Shown here piece after piece: positions 1 through 6,354 of a stretch of 13,086 bases of DNA. The position numbers and the translations under genes were made by a program. Position 1 is the first letter of the stretch; each line of letters starts with the position of its first letter. This DNA comes from Lachnospiraceae bacterium OF09-6 (GTDB lineage: Bacteria > Bacillota > Clostridia > Lachnospirales > Lachnospiraceae): positions 1 through 13,086 of the forward strand of contig QUMM01000048.1 of assembly GCA_003435055.1 (NCBI GenBank). Direction: 5' to 3'. Under the pieces are notes generated by a model, which saw only the letters and a program-made list of their open reading frames with translations, did no database searches and had not been told where the DNA came from.

Positions 1-304
1 TGTGAGTTTTGCGGACCCACTTTTATATTATCACAGGAGGTTTTTTACTTGAAGCTAAAGCTACTCCCTCCACCTGCCGAGCAGGTGGTTTATTTTTCTG
101 CCATACAAACAAACCTACGGCGGGTCGCACAAAGGCAATCCACCGTAGGCTTGAACTCTCCTTCAATCTTTATTTGCTGCTCCTTTTTGTGGGTCAAAAC
201 AGAGCTTCCAAAAGCCTCCTACATATAACCCTCAGGATTTTCCGCTTCTTGCAGTTTTTCAACAAATAAAACATTTGAAGGACAACTCAAGCCGTCAAAA
301 CCCT
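1..304. other. Intergenic DNA without a convincing gene; hairpins present
   Basis: Several short frames are open but none has family resemblance. A TTG-started plus-strand frame (49-228) has a good AGGAGG but runs straight through a terminator hairpin, which argues against coding. CCTACGG (114-120) and CCGTAGG (143-149) form a 7-bp inverted repeat. The stretch follows the truncated glycosyltransferase and may be mobile-element remnant. Confidence 0.45.
70..98 (+). terminator. Plus-strand terminator hairpin
   Basis: A perfect 8-bp GC-rich stem, CCACCTGC (70-77) with GCAGGTGG (81-88) around a 3-base loop, is followed by TTTATTTTT. It would end transcription running rightward from outside the window, towards the minus-strand EPS genes. 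Confidence 0.7.
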
Positions 305-574
305 TTAGTTATCGTAGGTTTTCTTGGTTGACCCTATTATATCTCTAGCCCCCTTTTTCTCAATGGTCGGAACAACCTTTTGACGGATACCATCATATTC
401 AATTGTTTTGTCATACTCTGCACCGCTCACATGATGACCTGCTCTATTGTAGCAAGTTATATCACAGCCATTCTGTGCCATTCGGGTGCATAGTTCTTTT
501 ACAACAATCTCTATCCCGCCTTCACGAGAAAGACGTTTTTGTCCGAAAACCGCAAGTCTGATTTTTCCTTCCAT
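305..574 (-). pseudogene. GT4-family glycosyltransferase, N-terminal fragment
   Basis: The 89-residue frame begins IRLAVFGQKRLSREGGIEIVVKELCTRM, then CYNRAGHHVSGAE and GIRQKVVPTIEKKG. This is the typical opening of capsule and EPS glycosyltransferases of family GT4, which are usually about 370 residues. Family resemblance ends near residue 73 (base 356). The last 16 residues (ARDIIGSTKKTYDN and stop) are not recognisable, and no continuation is seen further down in any frame. A GGAGAG lies upstream of the ATG, so the 5' end seems original. The gene has lost about four fifths of its length and should be inactive. It belongs to the same EPS locus as the gene at 890-1390. Confidence 0.8.
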
Positions 575-889
575 TACTTCTCTCCAACCGCTATTTCATG
601 CTTTTATCTTTGCCTTATGCACAATCCCAGTAGTTCTTATCCTCAAATTGTCATGCTCGTTCTTTCACTATTCACCTTGCATCCTTTATTGCACGACAAC
701 AAGCCTGTATACAGATTGCAGTAGCAATCTATACGCAGGCTCGCCTTCGTACCTCCTTATTCTGTTTTCTGCTCTATCAGCTTTCGCTGTGGTGGGTTAA
801 GTATAGAGCGCAACCAGAAGCCATTAGCGCCTAAAATCACGCTGGCTGTAACGCACCATGACAGGCAGAAACAGGTTGAGGTGAAAAGG
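575..889. other. Gene-free stretch of non-glycosyltransferase DNA between two truncated glycosyltransferases
   Basis: No convincing gene is seen. The DNA joins the broken end of one glycosyltransferase to the start of another and contains the inverted repeat at 702-741. A plus-strand frame stays open from 725 to 964 but has no ATG and runs into the antisense of the glycosyltransferase. The sequence is probably debris of a mobile element or recombination event. The origin is an inference, since no transposase is present. Confidence 0.5.
702..741. repeat. Imperfect 18-bp inverted repeat with a 4-base loop
   Basis: AGCCTGTATACAGATTGC (702-719) and GCAATCTATACGCAGGCT (724-741) pair at 15 of 18 positions around AGTA. 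No T-run follows on either strand, so a terminator is unlikely. A mobile-element end, a transfer-origin-type hairpin or a recombinase site are possibilities. Confidence 0.6.
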
Positions 890-1390
890 TCAAGCCGCGT
901 AAACCCGCATGAAATCAGGCTTTTCTCTGGTTGCCCATATTATTTCACACTCCCCATCAGGATTTAGGTAAACTTTACCACCAAGTTTATGGATTTTACG
1001 ATAAAAATGACCTGCAAATGGTCCAATCCGACAAGCCATTATATAAACAATTGGGTGCGGGATGTGATTCTTCTTGATATGCTCACAGCAAGCCTTCAGT
1101 GCAGCCAAATCGTAATAAATCGCCTGAGCAGGACCAATCTGTGGAATGTCAATCTTAAAGCAATGTGCATTGTGAAGCTCAAATTCATGGTTATTGATTC
1201 TTGTCACACCTTCAAATTTTGTTTCATCCATGCACCCATCACCATTGGCCTTACACGCAACATGATATTTGATTTTTTCATTATTTTGATGATACTCTGT
1301 CAACTTATATACGAATGTTTCATATCCCCCATAGGCACCTAATGACTTTGCACCTACCAAGTAAACATGTTGTACTTTCTTTGATTCCAT
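890..1390 (-). pseudogene. DUF1972/GT4-type glycosyltransferase, truncated after the N-terminal domain
   Basis: The first 150 or so residues match the N-terminal domain of DUF1972 glycosyltransferases, such as capsule rhamnosyltransferases: VYLVGAKSLGAYGGYETFVYKLTEYH, GPAQAIYYDLAALKAC and KVYLNPDG. Family members normally run to about 370-400 residues with a second, nucleotide-sugar-binding domain. Here the similarity stops after NPDGE near base 952, and the frame ends 20 residues later in unrelated sequence. The ATG at 1390 was chosen because GAGG lies nine bases upstream. An in-frame GTG overlaps the upstream stop codon. It directly follows the initiating phosphotransferase, as expected for an EPS operon. 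Without its second domain it should be inactive. Confidence 0.82.
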
Positions 1391-1401
1391 TCTGTCTTTC
1401 C

Positions 1402-2852
1402 TCACATTGCCCCTTCTTTTCCTAATATCACCTTCACAGTCTTCAGTAATATCTTGATATCCAACCCCAGACTCCAGTTCGCGATATACTCGGTATCCAA
1501 TCTCACGACTTCTTCAAAATCTGTGATATCACTTCGGCCGCTCACCTGCCACATTCCGGTGATTCCCGGCTTGATGGCCAGTCTGGTGCGGTGTCTGTCT
1601 TCATACTGTTTGACCTCTTCGACTGTCGGCGGTCTGGTTCCTACCAGACTCATATCTCCCCTTAGAACATTATAGAACTGCGGGAATTCGTCTAAAGAAT
1701 ATTTCCGAATAAATTCCCCGATGCTCGTCGTCTTATTACCATTCTCGTCGATCTTATTCCCGATGACACGTGGATCGAATTCCATTTTGAACATTAGTCC
1801 ATTTTCGATCCGATTCTGGCTCATCAGTTCTGCCTTACGCTCTTCTGCATCGAGATACATACTGCGGAACTTATAGAGCTTGAATGGCTTTCCATTCTTT
1901 CCGATACGGGTCTGCGTGAAGAAGACTGGCCCCGGTGATTCTTTTTTGATCTTCGGTGCCAGGATCAGATAGAGGATCCCAGTCAGAATGCATCCGGCGA
2001 TACCGCCAAGGATATCCAGCATTCGTTTTTCTGCTGACTGTCTGGCTGTCATCGTATTCAGACTGGTCGTGATCACCATCAGACCGCCTATTTTCCCAAC
2101 AACTTGCTGAACACCTGATACCTGAGACGATTTATCCAGATTCAGATGAACGGTCACTCCCATTGCAGTCAGCTGCTCGATCATCTCTCTTGGGAACGGA
2201 TCATATGCCGGTACCGCAATCAGTACTTCATCGACCAGTGTCCTTTGATATACTCCGTGATATCCTGATATGTGGTCACTACTTTGACCCCTTCTACGAC
2301 TCTGCCGACTTTGTACTGATCATGGAAGACCCAGCCAAGGATGCGGTAATGTCCGAAATCATTCTTATGGATACTTTCCATGATTTCCGCCGCGCGCTTT
2401 TCACTGCTGACGATGAGCAGCGTACTCTCATTGATGGTAGATCCATGCTGCTTCATGAGCTGTTTCCAGATCAGACGTACTATGTAAGACAGAGCAAAAT
2501 AAATGATCCCCATCAGAAAAATTGTAGTTCTGGAGTAATCATCACCTACCCGGATACTGAACATATAGGCCGTCAGTACCAGGATAAAGCTGAAGACATG
2601 GCGAAATGTCCTTGAGAATTCCTGGTAGATGCCTCTCTTCATGACATCTTTTAAGGTCTCCATAAAAAGCAACATCACAAAATCGATCAGCAGTATCACG
2701 ATTCCCATATTTCGATAAATCACATTGCTATACGGATTACGAATCCCGTGACGGATCATATAGCCAAGGATGAACGCCAGTTCCAGACAGATCATATCCA
2801 GGATGATAAAGTCCAGATGCTTCGCCCAGCCGCTCGCCGCTCGCTTGTACAT
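1402..2852 (-). pseudogene. Polyprenyl-phosphate sugar phosphotransferase (EPS-initiating enzyme), frameshifted
   Basis: This enzyme class transfers a sugar-1-phosphate to undecaprenyl phosphate to begin EPS repeat synthesis. The restored product is 483 residues: four N-terminal membrane helices (about 13-34, 48-66, 85-101, 108-128), a nucleotide-binding-like domain (about 140-250), then a hydrophobic helix and the bacterial sugar transferase domain (about 276-483). The last has KFRSM (328-332), DEFPQFYNVLRGDMSLVGTRPP and PGITGMWQVSGR. The frame breaks after YIKG (residue 204) and stops as HWSMKY. One added base near 2241-2243 restores KGTLVDEVLIAVPAYDP and joins the two halves exactly. The start at 2852 follows GGAGGG seven bases away. 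The deletion separates the membrane part from the catalytic domain, so the gene is probably dead unless the base call is wrong. Confidence 0.9.
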
Positions 2853-2907
2853 ACTTACTCCCTCCAAAGTATCGTTTTTCTCTCTTTTATGTCCGTTGTA
2901 TGCTGCC

Positions 2908-2948
2908 CTTTTGTAGCTGCAGACGCTTTCGTTCTGCAGCTGCAAAAG
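2908..2948. repeat. Long perfect hairpin in the leader of the sugar phosphotransferase gene
   Basis: CTTTTGTAGCTGCAGA (2908-2923) pairs with TCTGCAGCTGCAAAAG (2933-2948) over 16 base pairs with a single G-T wobble and a 9-base loop. It lies directly after the terminator hairpin and about 55 bases before the sugar transferase start. It could be a second terminator, an mRNA stabiliser or a regulatory element. A flanking T-run is weak. Confidence 0.7.
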
Positions 2949-2951
2949 AAC

Positions 2952-2982
2952 AGCCGTCCCTCGCGTGGTAGGGGAAACGGCT
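2952..2982. terminator. Terminator hairpin after the secreted protein gene
   Basis: AGCCGT (2952-2957) pairs with ACGGCT (2977-2982), and an inner CCCT pairs with AGGG. On the minus strand it is followed by GTTCTTTT, and on the plus strand by TTT, so it could act in both directions. It lies 26 bases past the secreted protein stop and may separate that gene from the sugar transferase. Confidence 0.65.
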
Positions 2983-3008
2983 TTTGACCTTTTCAGATCG
3001 GGAACTGC

Positions 3009-3572
3009 TTATTTTACAGTTACTTTGATCTGTTTGGTAACTGTCTTGTAGTTTTTAGCCTTAACAGTAATGGTTACTCTGTAAGTACCTTTCTTAGTAC
3101 CTTTCTTTACAACAACCTTACCATTCTTAACTGTGATGTTCTTATTGTTGGTCGTGTATTTAACCGTACCGGCTTTCTTGGAAACGCTCAGTTTCTTGCT
3201 AACAGATTTTTTCTTATTAGCTTTTACTGTTACGTTCTTAACAGTTACTTTCTGGGTCTTCTTGTTGATTTTGTAAGTAAGTTTTTCAACAAAACCAGCA
3301 TATTTACCTTTACCTTTGATGGTAACGGTATAGCTGCCTGCGTTTTTCGCTTTAACATTACTTACTGTGTAATATTTTTTTGCGATTTTCTTACCATTGA
3401 TATCCGTTACTGTAACAGATGGTTTGTGTGTCTTTCCATCATAAGTTACAGCTGTCTGTTTCAGGGATGCGTTGAAGGATGTCTTTACTGGTGATTCTTT
3501 TGCGAATGCAGATACACCCAGCAGCATCATAACAGATACAATGATAAGAGCAATTCTTTTTAAAGTTTTCAT
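3009..3572 (-). CDS. Secreted lysine-rich protein with two Ig-like modules
   Basis: The 187-residue product begins with a clear Sec signal peptide (MKTLKRIALIIVS... ending SAFA, cleavage near residue 24). Next is an MBG/YDG-type Ig-like module (about 38-103, with TYDGKTHKPSVTVTD and NAGSYTVTIKGKGKYAG). A second beta-rich repeat follows (about 108-187, with VTVKNVTVKANKKKS and GTYRVTITVKAKNYKTVTKQ). It is extremely rich in Lys, Val and Thr and should be strongly basic. The ATG at 3572 is preferred to an upstream in-frame GTG because AAGGAG lies eight bases before it. The gene stands between cpsD and the initiating sugar transferase and ends at its own terminator. Its role is unknown. Binding acidic wall polymer or EPS by charge is a plausible inference. 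Confidence 0.85.
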   Translation of the reverse strand: MKTLKRIALIIVSVMMLLGVSAFAKESPVKTSFNASLKQTAVTYDGKTHKPSVTVTDINGKKIAKKYYTVSNVKAKNAGSYTVTIKGKGKYAGFVEKLTYKINKKTQKVTVKNVTVKANKKKSVSKKLSVSKKAGTVKYTTNNKNITVKNGKVVVKKGTKKGTYRVTITVKAKNYKTVTKQIKVTVK

Positions 3573-3677
3573 TTTTCTCACTCCTTAGTTGCATATGTAT
3601 CAATAATAAACGGAGCTCCCACGCACACTCCATTTATCCAAATTAGGGTGACGCCTGTTGCGTCCTATATCGAAAAA

Positions 3678-4418
3678 TTATTTCTGTTTTTCTGTTTTCT
3701 CTTCGGATCCGTAACCGTAGCCGTATCCGTAACCATAGCCATACTTGCTGCCGTATTTGCCATAGTATTTTCCATAAGCACGACTCTTGACTTCTGCACG
3801 GTTCAGGACGGTTCCCAGAAGCTTGCAGCCGGACTGTTCGATCTCGTGAAGAGACTGCTTGATCAGTCCTTTTGGTGTGTCGCCGGCACGTACGACCAGT
3901 ACAGCACCGTCACACATGGAAGCGATCAGTGCGCCGTCGGATACACTGCCAAGTGGCGGCGTATCGATGATGACGAAACGGTAATCTTCAGACAGCTTGT
4001 TCAGTAACTCTTTGAACCGGACATCCTCTAACAATGCGGATGGGTTCTCCAGCAGCTGGGTACACGGTACCAGATAGCCGTTCTGGATATTGGTCTCATA
4101 GACCACTTCATCGTACTCGGCCATGCCGGAGAGGTAATGGTTCAGGCCTTTCATCTCTTCACCATATTCGATCTGGAAACGATTCTTCATAACAGACTTT
4201 CTCAGGTCTGCATCTAACAATACGGTTGGAAAACCGGCTTCTGCCAGCATCTTCCAGAGATAGGAAGATACGGTACTTTTGCCTTCGTTTGGCAGACAGC
4301 TGGTCAGTAAGATCTTTCTTGTGTTTTTTCCACAGAACTTGATGTTGATACGCAGACGGTTCATGGCCTCTTCTACTGCGTATGGTAGTTCTGGAAGTGT
4401 AATCGTCAACTGATTCAT
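3678..4418 (-). CDS. cpsD: CpsD-type bacterial tyrosine kinase (BY-kinase)
   Basis: CpsD autophosphorylates on a C-terminal tyrosine cluster, and the phosphorylation cycle controls EPS assembly. The 246-residue protein has Walker A SCLPNEGKST (40-49), Walker A' VLLDADLR (66-73) and Walker B FVIIDTPP (148-155). Its tyrosine-glycine tail at residues 215-237 holds ten tyrosines, five of them in an alternating GY run. As is usual in Firmicutes, the kinase is separate from its membrane activator CpsC, whose gene overlaps it by four bases. All nucleotide-binding motifs are present. Its phosphatase partner, cpsB, is frameshifted in this sequence, so phosphorylated CpsD might accumulate if that lesion is real. 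Confidence 0.96.
   Translation of the reverse strand: MNQLTITLPELPYAVEEAMNRLRINIKFCGKNTRKILLTSCLPNEGKSTVSSYLWKMLAEAGFPTVLLDADLRKSVMKNRFQIEYGEEMKGLNHYLSGMAEYDEVVYETNIQNGYLVPCTQLLENPSALLEDVRFKELLNKLSEDYRFVIIDTPPLGSVSDGALIASMCDGAVLVVRAGDTPKGLIKQSLHEIEQSGCKLLGTVLNRAEVKSRAYGKYYGKYGSKYGYGYGYGYGYGSEEKTEKQK
3709..3744 (-). repeat. Hexanucleotide repeat coding for the GY tail of CpsD
   Basis: Six tandem 6-base units (CCGTAA, CCGTAG, CCGTAT, CCGTAA, CCATAG, CCATAC on the plus strand) encode alternating Gly-Tyr. Gain or loss of units keeps the reading frame and changes only the number of phosphorylatable tyrosines. Confidence 0.7.
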
Positions 4419-5155
4419 CTCTTACGTCCTCTCTTTCCGGTGTGTTCTTCTTCCTCGACATCAATGACCTGAGCGCTCTCAGGAATCGTAGTCAGTGGTA
4501 CCAGACCGAAGTATTTCTCCATATCTTCTGCGGTATGGATGGTATCGTCCATGAGGTACTGTACGATGAGGACACCTGCCATCAGGATCAGTCCCAGGAT
4601 GGCACCGATCATCGTGTATTTCATGTAGCTTGGTCCTGCCTTGTGATCTGCCAGTTTCGCATGCTGTGCGATGTTCGGTGCAAGCGTGCTCATGGTCTCA
4701 GGCAGATAGGATGCTGCTTCTTCTGCCATGGTCTCTGCCAGATCCATAGAGAACTGTGGATCGGTCGTGGTCGCTGTGATCTGCAGAATACGGGTATCGC
4801 TTGGATTATTTAAGCTGTAGAATTTCTTCAGCTGATCGGATGTCATATCCAGGTTCAGTTTGTCAATGACACGATTCAGCACCGGATAGCTGAGCATCAA
4901 TTCTTCGTAGTCGGCGGTCAGGGATGTTCCCAGGTTCAGGTCGCTTAAGTTGACTACGGAGTCATCCGATGCGGATACCACATACAGCTTGGATGTGGAT
5001 TCGTAGGTTGGGTCGATGAAGAAGAAAGCATAGGCATTGAGCAGGACTGCGCCGATCAGCAGGCAGACCAGAAGATAATGCCATTTATCCAGCAGCATGT
5101 AGGCCAGATCTAAGAGGTCAATCTCCATTTCATCATTTGTGAATTCCTGATTCAT
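4415..5155 (-). CDS. cpsC: CpsC/CapA-type Wzz-domain protein, chain-length regulator and kinase modulator
   Basis: CpsC is the membrane partner that activates the CpsD tyrosine kinase and controls EPS chain length. The 246 residues show the usual layout: a short cytoplasmic Wzz segment (EIDLLDLAYMLLDKWHYLL), a first membrane helix (about 26-47) and an extracellular domain (48-178). A second helix follows (about 180-200), then a cytoplasmic tail with the typical DTIHTAEDMEKYFGLVPL element (204-221). It has AAGGAG eight bases before the ATG. Its TGA stop overlaps the cpsD start in an ATGA arrangement, so the pair is translationally coupled. The protein looks intact. Confidence 0.95.
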   Translation of the reverse strand: MNQEFTNDEMEIDLLDLAYMLLDKWHYLLVCLLIGAVLLNAYAFFFIDPTYESTSKLYVVSASDDSVVNLSDLNLGTSLTADYEELMLSYPVLNRVIDKLNLDMTSDQLKKFYSLNNPSDTRILQITATTTDPQFSMDLAETMAEEAASYLPETMSTLAPNIAQHAKLADHKAGPSYMKYTMIGAILGLILMAGVLIVQYLMDDTIHTAEDMEKYFGLVPLTTIPESAQVIDVEEEEHTGKRGRKR

Positions 5156-5184
5156 GTTGGTTTCTCCTTGTATATGTTAATGTT

Positions 5185-6192
5185 TTATTTCTTTTCCTCA
5201 TAGAATAACGTCAGTATCACCTGCTGCAGGCTGTCCGGATCCGGCGTGAATGCCTGCCAGTCGTTGTCATCGATGCTGTAGGTGCCGTCGATCTGAAGGC
5301 TGGTATCTTCTTTGTCGTCGGTCATCAGAAGTGCCAGACGGCTGAACTTCTTTGCGCTGACGGTAGTCGTCATGTAAGGTTCCAGTGCATGGTAGACATC
5401 CAGTGGGAACGTATTGTCCTCAGCACATTTTGCGGCGAAGGCGGTCTTTAATCCGGCTTCGTACTGCTGCTGGCGCGCCATACGGTTCTGATTCGTATCA
5501 TCGTCTTTCATGGTCATACGACCGCGGACGAAGTGCTCTGCCTGTTCCCCCTTCAGGGTGATGGTCTCACCCTTTTTCAGAGTGTCATCGACTCCGGTGA
5601 AGTCATCTTCAATCGTTACGGTGACGCCGCCGACCATGTCGTTGACAACCTGTATCGCACTCATATTCACCATCGCATAAGAATCTATGGTTGCTCCGCC
5701 CAGTAAGGTGGAGACTGCTTTTACCGTGTTCTCGGCACGCGTGGTGTGATCGAGACTCATAGCGTGTGCCAGCGAGATCTGAATATCATCGGTACTGATG
5801 TAGTTGCCATTGTTCTCCAGACTGTCTACCGGTGTGATCGTATTCCGGTCGATCGTCACATACTGACACTCATCCGTACTGCGGTCACGCACCAGCACAA
5901 TCAGCACATCACACTGTCCGGTACCGTCGTATTCGGTAAGTTCTTCGACCTGCCCCGGTGAATCAATGCCTGCAAAGAGGTACGTCTCCAGGTTCCCCTT
6001 TGGCGTGTAGGTCTTGCCGTTGTAGGTGATGTCATTGGATACCGTCTCGGTCTGCTCATGAGAAAGGAGCTTGCCATCTGCGGCTCCTAGGACTCCGGCG
6101 GTGATGCCGCCTCCCACGATCAGGACTGCTGCTGCGATCCCGATCTTCTTATATAATTGTTTTTTTTCTTCTTTGTTTCTGTATCGGGACAT
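5185..6192 (-). CDS. LytR-CpsA-Psr (LCP) family protein, probable polysaccharide-to-wall ligase
   Basis: LCP proteins transfer polyprenyl-linked glycopolymers to peptidoglycan on the outer face of the membrane. This 335-residue protein has a basic N-terminus, one membrane anchor (about 17-38) and then an extracellular LCP domain. Visible signatures are ETYLFAGID (69-77), CDVLIVLVRDRST (94-106), YVTIDRNTITPV (111-122), GGVTVTIEDDF (188-198), GEQAEHFVRGR (215-225) and NRMARQQQY (236-244). The usual arginine-aspartate pair of the PRDT-like motif reads DRNT here, with Asn in place of Asp. The gene lies between the small membrane peptide and cpsC, so it probably anchors the polymer made by this locus. 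A wall teichoic acid substrate cannot be excluded. Confidence 0.9.
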   Translation of the reverse strand: MSRYRNKEEKKQLYKKIGIAAAVLIVGGGITAGVLGAADGKLLSHEQTETVSNDITYNGKTYTPKGNLETYLFAGIDSPGQVEELTEYDGTGQCDVLIVLVRDRSTDECQYVTIDRNTITPVDSLENNGNYISTDDIQISLAHAMSLDHTTRAENTVKAVSTLLGGATIDSYAMVNMSAIQVVNDMVGGVTVTIEDDFTGVDDTLKKGETITLKGEQAEHFVRGRMTMKDDDTNQNRMARQQQYEAGLKTAFAAKCAEDNTFPLDVYHALEPYMTTTVSAKKFSRLALLMTDDKEDTSLQIDGTYSIDDNDWQAFTPDPDSLQQVILTLFYEEKK

Positions 6193-6210
6193 AAGTTACC
6201 TTTCCTTTTT

Positions 6211-6333
6211 CTAGTGCATCAGAGCGCGGATCATCGCTGCCCCACCGGTCGGGTGAGTCACTTCGCAGGCCATCAGTGCAACCAGTGCGATGAACAAGAC
6301 CACGCTGAGGATGATACTTAATTTCTTGGACAT
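6211..6333 (-). CDS. 40-residue membrane or lipoprotein-like peptide in the EPS operon
   Basis: This small gene has a strong AGGAGA ribosome binding site six bases before its ATG. It lies 21 bases after the restored cpsB end and 18 bases before the LCP gene, so its position argues for a real operon member. The peptide has a short basic start (MSKK), a single hydrophobic segment at about residues 5-21 and then ALMAC, which resembles a lipobox although Met at the -2 position is atypical. A small tail of about 18 residues follows. I do not recognise a family. It could be a small lipoprotein or a transmembrane peptide that assists CpsC, CpsD or the LCP enzyme. Confidence 0.7.
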   Translation of the reverse strand: MSKKLSIILSVVLFIALVALMACEVTHPTGGAAMIRALMH

Positions 6334-6354
6334 ACTGTCTCTCCTTTTCTTGTC

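Noticed and set aside
114..149. Possible tRNA or structured RNA from the CCTACGG/CCGTAGG dyad
   Set aside because: No acceptor, anticodon or T-arm consensus can be drawn; only one 7-bp stem is present.
49..228. TTG-started frame opening LKLKLLPPPAEQ, recalling the N-terminus of IS605-type TnpB proteins
   Set aside because: Only about ten residues are suggestive, the frame crosses a perfect terminator hairpin, and the rest shows no TnpB character.
486..800. 104-codon plus-strand open frame over the glycosyltransferase fragment and spacer
   Set aside because: It starts antisense to a recognisable glycosyltransferase and has no ribosome binding site or family match.
2235..2250. Programmed -1 ribosomal frameshift in the sugar phosphotransferase
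   Set aside because: No X-XXY-YYZ slippery heptamer is in the right frame and no stimulatory hairpin is evident; a plain deletion or base-call error is simpler. The same holds for cpsB at 6491.
2163..2615. 150-codon plus-strand open frame
   Set aside because: It is antisense to the nucleotide-binding part of the sugar phosphotransferase.
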